Assembly: GCF_027172205.1 (NCBI RefSeq)
Contig: NC_070614.1
Span: 31,496,501 to 31,560,500, forward strand
Source: Podarcis raffonei
Taxonomy: Eukaryota > Chordata > Lepidosauria > Squamata > Lacertidae
Direction of reading: 5' to 3'
Length of the DNA: 64,000 nucleotides
The number at the start of each line of letters is the position of its first letter. Position 1 is the first letter of the stretch. The notes under the pieces were generated by a model, which saw nothing but the letters and a program-made list of their open reading frames with translations, was not told the DNA's origin and did no database searches. The position numbers and the translations under genes are program-made. Positions 56,816 to 64,000 of this stretch are shown piece after piece.

Positions 56816-57860
56816 ACCTTTTCTAAGAATAGATGGAAGACTACTAGGGTTGTTTCCAATATCTTTCACATTTAGAGCAGAGTCATTGACATGAATTGAC
56901 ATAACAAACTTCCAACTATTAATTTCAACGGGGCTACTTAGAGTAGAACTTAGTTGGAGACAACCCTTTGCTAATAATTATTTCCCTATTTAAAATATTT
57001 GTATGCTGCCTTTCTACCTAACAATAGGGGCTCCAAGGTTGCTCATCATTTTATGATAAATGCCAGTTCGCCTAAGCATACGGACATTGCATCCATGAAT
57101 GGAGGCAAAGATTGTGCATGGACACCCCATCTCAACATCCTTGTGCACGAAATCCCACCCACTGCAGTGGGCATCCACATTCATTTATCTTAATGTGAAT
57201 AGAACACCTCACACTATCAAGTATTCTGCTTTATCAGGAGTCTCCATTGTGTGGAGCATTCTATTTGTATATATAAAAAAAGCGTTAACCTGAGCCCTGA
57301 GCTCATGCTTAAAGTGGCTGTGGCTTAGCAGGCTCTCAGCAGCCTCCAATTCCCCCTTCTCAGTCTTTGTGTGCTTCCTGGACCAATACAAGAAGGAGCC
57401 ATAGTTTAGCTACCAACTCAGCAAATGCTGCATGTGAAATGAAGAATCTCTCTAAGAAAAGATTTTATAAGCTTTGCTAACCCAAAGACTACATGATCCT
57501 TTTTGTAAAGAAACCAAGTACTTTGCTTTTTAAGACATTTGGAACCTTTCTTCTTTGTTTTACTCCCAGTTGATGAAAATTTGTTTCATGTCACTGCTGG
57601 AAACTATGCGAGTAAACCACAGGGGGTGTTACTGGGTTGTTGTTTTTTGTGGTTTTATTTTTTGATTTTATTCTGTAAACCACCCTGAGACCTGTAGGTA
57701 TATGGTGGTATATAAACAACAACAACAACAATTCACTTATTGCAAAGCTAAGTGTCTGTGATTCATTCTAGCCTGAGTATTTTCATGTGGAATGTTTGTT
57801 TAAAGATGGATGGGTGCAGGTATAAATCTAACTATGTACTTGGTAGCAATCACAATTGTA
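56816..57860. other. 3' flank and intergenic
   Basis: A block at 56925-56970 (AACGGGGCTACTTAGAGTAG) recalls a dispersed amniote repeat; a LINE-tail-like block lies at 57655-57725 (CCACCCTGAGACCTG) with (CAA)n. No gene. Confidence 0.45.
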
Positions 57861-58101
57861 CAGTGGTACCTCTAGTTACAAACTTAATTTGTTCCGGAGG
57901 TCCATTCTTAACCTGAAACTGTTCTTAACTAGAGGCGTGCTTTAGCTAATGGGGCCTCTTGCTGCCGCTGCGCCGCCAGCACACAATTTCCGTTCTCATC
58001 CTGGGGCAAAGTTCTCAACTCGAGGTAACTCTTCCAGGTTAGCAGAGTTTGTAACCTGAAGCATTTGTAACCTGAGGCGTTTGTAACTCGAGGTACCACT
58101 G
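57861..58101. mobile_element. Tigger-like miniature transposon, copy 5
   Basis: CAGTGGTACCTCTAGTTAC to CGAGGTACCACTG with TA on both sides. Confidence 0.88.
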
Positions 58102-59266
58102 TACTAGAGATTAGGAATGTCTCTTCCAAACCTCTTTCTCCAACATAGACAGCTAAATAAAAATTCTACTTAGCCACCCCATCCACCCAGCTTAGGCCAC
58201 CTAAATTCTGGGAGCCTGGGTGTTACAAGAAGAATGAAGACTAATGAGTGGGTGTTTCAGACTTGAATGCCAGGATGCCAGTCTCCTTTGTGATTGGCTA
58301 GCCATATCCAATTGTAATCCATCCCTTTAGGAGTAAGTTTCCTGAAACTTCCTCAAAATAAACGGGAGAGTGTCTGTCTGTTCAGACAGTTCATATAGTT
58401 TGGCAAAATAAAATAAAATAAAATAAAATATTTTAAGAAGTGTAAGACAGATCCATATTGTTGCATACCACTCCAATCACCAAGTGTTGCAAGATTCCAG
58501 GGGTCCTAGGTGCTTACCCAGGATCTATGTTTCCTTTAGAATGAGGCACAGTGGAGACTGTGGTGTCTTTAGGCCAAAGGGTTTATTTGCACATCTATAG
58601 AACCTTAGCCTACAATGGATAGGTTCACAGTATTAACACTCCAAGAGGGCCTTGCTGCTCCCAGGGCCGCATACTGGGATTTCAACAGAAATCAGAAATC
58701 TGTCTTTCCCAGCTGCCCAACTTGAAGTTTCCAGATTCTATAGCTTCCAAGACTCAACTTTCAACCATGGCCTTTGTATTTCTATTAACCAGTGAGTTGA
58801 GGAAGACGGCTCTACCCATTTGCCATATGCCACAGAACCACTCCCTTTGTTATCTTAATGGCCCATACCTAAAGGGCCATTATCTCACCAGGAAGATAGC
58901 TTGGATATTTCAGGAACTGGATGCGTATTGCATCCAGGAATTGTAAAGGGGCTCAAGCATACAGCATACCCCCCTGCCACACCCACAAAAATTCAATAAT
59001 AATATATTCATGAGGGCTGCGAAAGTGTTGTTATATCTATGGAAGTTTTTGATGTTTTATAACAGCAGGGATGCACAGCTATTATTTTCACTTCTATTCA
59101 AAGCACCACCCCACAATGCCTCTGAAACCAAACTGTCAACTGTGACATGATGAATCCAACAGATTACACAGAACCAACATCACTAGAAGGATTGATCTAC
59201 AAATACAGTTCAATGAATACATTGCATGAAAGCTAGATAGAAAATGGAGAAGGACTGAAAGTACAC

Positions 59267-59302
<36 letters not shown>

Positions 59303-59326
59303 TAAGGTTATAATAAGGATAAATAA
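58102..59326. other. 3' flank of the V2R
   Basis: An (AAAAT)n run at 58405-58430, a possible LTR-derived block at 58510-58960 with a reversed AAATAAAC near 58581, and a (CA)n array at 59269-59300. No gene. Confidence 0.4.
59269..59300. repeat. (CA)n microsatellite
   Basis: About 16 units, 27 bp past the stop codon of the V2R, thus within its likely 3' UTR. Confidence 0.97.
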
Positions 59327-60228
59327 TTAATTTCCTTTTCCTGTTAGTTGCTTCCTGGTGTTTAGATCAGGTCTTAGAACAATGATATAACATTTGGGGA
59401 AGAAAATGCAAGCCAAGAGGCCGGTGTTGGAAGCCAAGATGGCAAACACCTCCACTGCCACAATGTATTTCCCTTTTGTGCTCAGATAACCTGGAATAAA
59501 GGAGACCCAGACACTGCAAAACGCCAACATGCTGAACGTGATGAACTTGGCTTCATTGAAAGAGTCAGGCAGTTTTCTGGCAAGGAAAGCCACGGTGAAG
59601 CTGATGATAGCCAAAAAGCCCAGGTAGCCAAGGACACAGTAGAACATGGTGATTGAACCTTCATTGCATTCAACAATGATGTGCCCAGCCAGAGAGTGCG
59701 TGTCAAGATCTGGGAATGGAGGAAAGCTTGACAGCCAAGAGGTACAAATGCCTACTTGGATGAGGGAGCAGGAGAGAACAACAGCATTTGCCACCTTCTG
59801 CCCTAGCCATTTCCTCATTGTGTTGCCTGGCTTTGTGGCCAGAAAGGCCAGGATCACAATGATGGTCTTTGCCAGCACAGAAGAAACTGCAACCGAGAAC
59901 ACAATGCCAAAGGCTATTTGCCGTAGAAGGCAAGTCACCTTCTCAGGTTTGCCAATGAAGAGCAAGCAAGAAAGGAAGCAAAGCAGGATGGAGATGAGAA
60001 GAGTGATGGTAATGTTCTGGTTGTTGGCTTTGACAATGGGGGTATTCCAGTTCTTCACAAATGTGTATATCACTATACCAGTCACTACAGCAAAGGAAAC
60101 AGCAAGAGAAACTAAAATAATCCCCAAAGGCTCCTCATAGGATAGGAAAATTCTAACTTTGTTTATGCATTCATTTTTGTCCGCATTTGGATATTGCTCT
60201 TCTGGGCACTTGGCACAATTAATTGCAT
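59327..60228 (-). CDS. V2R last exon: seven-transmembrane domain
   Basis: Acceptor ends at 60229 (CCCCTTTTAG then ATGCAATTAA). The exon codes the end of the cysteine-rich domain (CPEEQYPN), TM1 (about [15 protein letters not shown]), [10 protein letters not shown] in loop 1, the TM3 Cys-containing [23 protein letters not shown] in TM6 and the family hallmark [17 protein letters not shown] near the end. About 300 codons, the usual size for the final V2R exon. Confidence 0.95.
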
Positions 60229-63200
60229 CTAAAAGGGGCAAACATAACATCATTAAGTCTACCCCATTCATATGTCATTGTATAGTGTATGAAGATAATG
60301 AAGTAATGATAAACATTGTACCGTATTTTTCGCCCTATAGGACGCACTTTTTCTCCTCCAAAAATGAAGGGGAAATGTGTGTGCGTCCTATGGGGCGAAT
60401 GCAGGCTTTCGCTGAAGCCTGGAGAGCGAGAGGGGTCGGTTTTTTTCCTTTATTTCTCCCCCCCCCCAAAAAAAAATAAGTGCGTCCTATGGGCCGGTGC
60501 GTCCTATAGGGCGAAAAATACGGTATTTCTCATTATTTTTAATTTTTAAGAATGACATGCTTCCGAGTCTCCTCTTGGTACCCAAGCTGCTTGGTATATT
60601 TAAAATGATATTGTGTTCTCCATTTAATGACTGTCAATTTTCTCCTTTTTGCCAGGGTGGATGAAATGTACATGCCTGGATTTCCTTCACTGACTTTTCG
60701 TTGTAGGTGTGTGGGAGAAGAGATAACAGTTATCCTATATGGGTGGGTAGGGGGAGCCTAGGAGTTAGGGCCATGTGAAGGGATTTATTTTTGCAGAGAT
60801 TGAAAAATGGAGACTGCTCATGTCCACGTCTCAGGGTCTGGGCCAGGCCCACTTGCCACTACAGTTCGTGCAATGTGATATCATAATATCACGGCACACA
60901 TGTGACATCATGACGTCATAGCACCACCCTGGGCACCCATAATCTGGGACCCAAGTTGGCGCCACTGTTGCTAGCTTAATTTACACCAGGTTGCAAGGTC
61001 ATGTGACCCAGCTGAATGGGCTTTGGATCCTATTCCCCACTGGCCCTGCTAGTTCCTTAGAATTCCACCTTTGCAGGTAATCAGATTGGAATTTGTGCAA
61101 TGTATCTCATTTCATTTTCATTTGTCTTTATCTAACTGTTCTATATGTTGTTACTTTATTCCAAAAAAATGAATCTCTCTCTCTCTCTCCTCCCCGCCCC
61201 CCGACACACATCCCAATGAAAATTGATGTCTCATACTTGTTTCTTTAGATATCATGTCTTCTGGACATGGGACACAGTCATGACAGCAAACTTGTTTCCC
61301 TTCCTGCGCAATCTTTCTATATCCAAGGAGGCAGCTGTCAACACACATTGCTTGAGGTGGTGTCTGCTCAAACAAAAAGTTTTTAAAAATGAAGGTGGCA
61401 TCAATCTTTTCAGACCAACTAGTACATTTATATTTTCTCTTTTTGGGGCATGAAATCATGACTTCCAATCCCTGATGGGGCACCTTTTTGTAATGCAAAG
61501 CAGTTAAAAATGGCAACATACTGAATTTTAAACAGCATCAAAAATTGATGATACTGTTATGTGTTTGTGGGCATCAGACTCCTATGAGTTTGCTGTCTGT
61601 TCTTCTTGGCATATGTCTGACTCAAGACAATAGTGTGTTCCTCTGGGGATGAAGTCTGAACAACTGCATCGTTTTTGCTGTGTTAGTGGTACTGAAGTAA
61701 CTTCTCCGGGACGCAAGGCTGAGCAGTGTATATGGAAGTCCTGGGCTGCCCAGATGACAATACATTCCTCTTGCTCTCACTGATGTCGCCCAAAGGGAAT
61801 CAGAGCCATAAAACTGGGACCAGACAGCTGTCATTTCTGGATGCAGTATGTGTTAAGAGTTAATTTTATTTGAGGTGTTAGTCTGGTGTAATGGGTCATT
61901 AAGACAACACAGGATCAAAGGGCTAAGTGTGAAAAGGCATTTTAATGAGGCCTTTCCTGCTCTGCATATATAAGCCTGGCGTTTAGAATAGAGAGTTGGA
62001 AATAATGTGTGCAGAAGCATAGTGCAGGAGGTGTTAGGAGGGTAAGTTAGGCATTATGTGACCTAAGAAGGCAAGCTACAGAGCAGAGATCCTGCTGTGC
62101 CTATGTATTTATGTGTAAATAAATGATATATAATACAGACACCATCTCATCGTCCAGAAGGAAACACAGCATGCTTGGAACTAAGTGGAATCTCTAACCA
62201 CTCAGAGGTTATGGGGGACAATGTCAGCTTTAAAATCAGCTTACTCTGTATGTCTCCTAACAGTGTAGATCTGAAGAATCTGGCATTTTTACAAGTGTCA
62301 CAAAATGTCCTTCTGCATGAGAGAGGAATTTGTAGTGTTTATGTTTTGAATATCACCTGGGGCATGTTTAATGGCTGTTTCCTGAACATTTTGAAATATA
62401 TAAATTCCTACCTGTTTGAATTTGTTATTCCACACAATCATATTCCCTCTGATAGTGAAACTATGATTTGCTGAAATTTTTCCAACCTGGAGTTTGAGAC
62501 CAGTTCGATTGCGGTAAACAACCCAGTTGATGATATCATAGCCAGCTGAAACTTCTCCATTTTCTATCAAGACTTCCTGCCCAGCACCATTGTTAAAGTG
62601 GATATTTTTCAGTGAAGAATGGACCTAAACTGAGAAAGAACATTATTGTGTGTCTGTAAATTTGAGCTTATTATTCTGAATCTGTTTAAGCTACCATTCA
62701 GTCAGAGGCAAACATTTTATATTATAAGAAGAGCCTGCTGGATCAGCCCAAAGTGTAGAATTTAGGACATTTCCTCCAGCCTTATGAGAGCTTTCTCCCA
62801 TTCAGAAAAGCTTGCTCTGAGCCTGGCTTCGGCTGGGGAGGGTGGGATATAAATAAAATTTCCAGGGGAAGGCATGTCAGTGATTGGGGTGCTCTGGGAA
62901 AATATTTCACCATGATTAAAACTTAAATATGTCCATCCAAATGGAAGACACTCCACTTCTCCTATCCCTCTCCACTTGAGCTCAGGACATCTACCAGTCA
63001 GCTTGATTTCCCTCCCTCCCTCCCTCCCTCCCTCCCTCCTTCCTTCCTTCCTTCCTTTAACATATTGGGCAATTTCAGAATCTGTGGCTCAGAGCAATCA
63101 GGGAATTGTTGATTGAACTCAAGGAGCTGGTTAATGACAAAATACAATCTGGGAATGTGAAAACCTCACCCTTTCACAGAACCAAGGTACATCCATTGGA

Positions 63201-64000
63201 TTTAATTCTCCACTAAAAGATCTCTAGAGAATATCATGGCTATAAGAGTGTGCTAAAAATTTAACCATCAGAGTTGATCTCACCTGCAAAATGAAATTCA
63301 TCAGAATGATAGACTTTACCTGCCATGGCTGAATATTCAAGGGTTTGAATTTGCCTTTATTAGCCAGCATTAGTTTTTGGCTTGGAACATCAATGGCATG
63401 TAAAGCATGAGCTATTGCATGGAGAGCATTGTAGATAACATAACTCTCAACAGTCATATCCATCTCAAACCTAGATGCAGTCAGTGTTTCCAGTTTCTCC
63501 TTTCCTGTACATCTTTCACACATTTGACAACGTGTAAACCCTTCACTAGGAATCGAACAGTCAAAAGCATATTGCCAGAACAAACATAGAAAGTGCATGA
63601 GTGATTCATCCAATTTAAAGTTCTTGATAAAATTATGGAATCTGGGAACAGGATGTTTCTGTACTGAGAAATACAGGGTGCCACTGAAAGCCCTTTCAAA
63701 ACCAGAGGATAAATCTATCTCCTGAGTGAAATCCCACCGAGCTGTTATAATCCAAACCTTCCTAATATCAATTATTTTGAAAAGGTCACAAACGTGTACT
63801 CTGAGTTTTAAGTCCCACAGAGAATAATAATTTCCACTGACAATAAACACATTGACTTCAGACTGAAGTGCTGCATCAATCTTTGGCATTTGTGTATAGA
63901 AGGCCTCATCACGGTCTTGTGATGCTCTTTCTATCTTCAGCAATAAGGCAACACAAATGCTATTCTGGGCAAGCAGAGGTGTTAAAATCTGCACAAAGTC
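59327..64000 (-). CDS. Vomeronasal type-2 receptor, 3' four exons, 5' part beyond window
   Basis: A class C G-protein-coupled receptor of vomeronasal sensory neurons, which detect peptide and protein cues. The parts visible are exons at 63320-64000 (ligand-binding lobe), 62412-62624 (end of lobe), 61237-61363 (cysteine-rich domain) and 59327-60228 (seven-transmembrane domain, stop at 59327). All junctions fit GT-AG and keep the frame: PWQ joins VHSS, KFKQ joins TPPQ, and a split Asn codon joins ISKET to AINCAKC. About 640 residues are encoded with no stop or shift, so the gene looks functional; a full V2R is near 850, so roughly 210 N-terminal residues with the signal peptide lie beyond 64000. 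It is transcribed toward the OR array. I do not assign a specific V2R subfamily. Confidence 0.93.
60321..60523. mobile_element. TA-flanked miniature inverted-repeat transposon
   Basis: Starts CCGTATTTTTCGCCCTATAG and ends CTATAGGGCGAAAAATACGG, near-perfect long inverted ends with TA on both sides. A second inner repeat GTGCGTCCTATGGG repeats the end motif. Lies in the V2R intron before the last exon. Tc1/mariner-like by its target; no coding. Confidence 0.85.
61237..61363 (-). CDS. V2R cysteine-rich domain exon
   Basis: Acceptor GAGCAG ends at 61364; donor GTATGAGAC follows below 61237. The 127-nt exon reads [20 protein letters not shown], then [20 protein letters not shown], with seven cysteines, the module linking the ligand lobe to the membrane domain. 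The open frame upstream of the acceptor has no receptor character and is intron. Confidence 0.93.
61556..62160 (+). mobile_element. Candidate solo LTR in a V2R intron
   Basis: Starts TGTTATGTG, has a TATA box (CATATATAAGCC) near 61964 and an AATAAATG signal near 62118, in the right order and spacing for an LTR on the + strand. Ends and target duplication not defined. It lies antisense to the V2R, in the intron between the exons at 61237 and 62412. No internal genes; a fossil of unassigned family. Confidence 0.45.
62412..62624 (-). CDS. V2R exon: end of the ligand-binding domain
   Basis: Acceptor TTCTCAGTTTAG ends at 62625; donor GTAGGAATT follows below 62412. The 71 codons include [37 protein letters not shown] and IVWNNKFKQ, as expected for the fourth V2R exon. 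No disruption. Confidence 0.93.
63010..63057. repeat. (TCCC)n/(TTCC)n pyrimidine array
   Basis: Tetranucleotide runs in the V2R intron: about seven CCCT units pass into about five CCTT units. Confidence 0.96.
63320..64000 (-). CDS. V2R exon: ligand-binding (Venus flytrap) domain, partial
   Basis: In frame from the window edge ([10 protein letters not shown]) to WQ at the donor (CCATGGCAG, then GTAAAGTC). The 227 codons include [31 protein letters not shown], the cysteine pair region [31 protein letters not shown] (the conserved VY-AVYAVAHALH region of V2Rs) and LNIQPWQ. Open throughout; the exon continues past 64000. Confidence 0.93.

Noticed and set aside
61364-61519. Extension of the V2R cysteine-rich exon frame upstream
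   Set aside because: Lies before the acceptor; the residues have no V2R character, and the exon joins correctly at 61363.

Overview
The window looks like nuclear DNA of a squamate reptile, more likely a lizard than a snake. The grounds are intron-poor olfactory receptor (OR) genes of the family 14 type, an exon-split vomeronasal type-2 receptor (V2R), and interspersed repeats typical of squamates: a Sauria-type tRNA SINE with a Bov-B-like tail, L2 and CR1 LINE remnants, hAT and Tigger miniature transposons, solo-LTR-like elements and many tri- and tetranucleotide arrays. No bacterial features, rRNA, functional tRNA or CRISPR were seen.

Layout. 0-7 kb: an intact OR on the + strand (803-1735) faces an inverted paralogue (5625-6553) broken by one 4-nt loss; a LINE reverse transcriptase fragment lies at the left edge. 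7-14.9 kb: gene-poor, with a solo LTR, a hAT element and LTR-like fossils. 14.9-49.2 kb: an array of seven intact minus-strand ORs starting at 15864, 20623, 27101, 31538, 37325, 43420 and 49165. The last six sit 4.4-6.5 kb apart in recognisable tandem duplication units. A partial unit at 51.5-51.8 kb holds only the 3' end of an OR. 55.9-56.8 kb: a more divergent intact OR on the + strand. 59.3-64 kb: the last four exons of an intact V2R on the minus strand, whose 5' part runs off the window.

How the genes work together. All the ORs are single-coding-exon class II receptors of sensory neurons; the V2R is a class C receptor of the vomeronasal organ. They share a chemosensory locus but not a pathway. 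The most informative pattern is not coding. Every OR reading frame is preceded by a splice acceptor. Upstream of each of the six duplicated array genes lies a conserved block with a TATA-like box, a predicted short noncoding exon and a conserved GTAAG/GTATG-type donor, 0.4-2.4 kb from the coding exon. This suggests that promoter, noncoding exon and coding exon were duplicated as one unit. Insertions present in one unit and absent from its sister (Tigger element, L1 tail, SINE tail, LTR-like element) give a relative history of the 31-kb and 37-kb pair.

All identifications come from reading sequence and translations; no database search was run. Repeat family names are from memory of consensus features and are less certain than the receptor calls.
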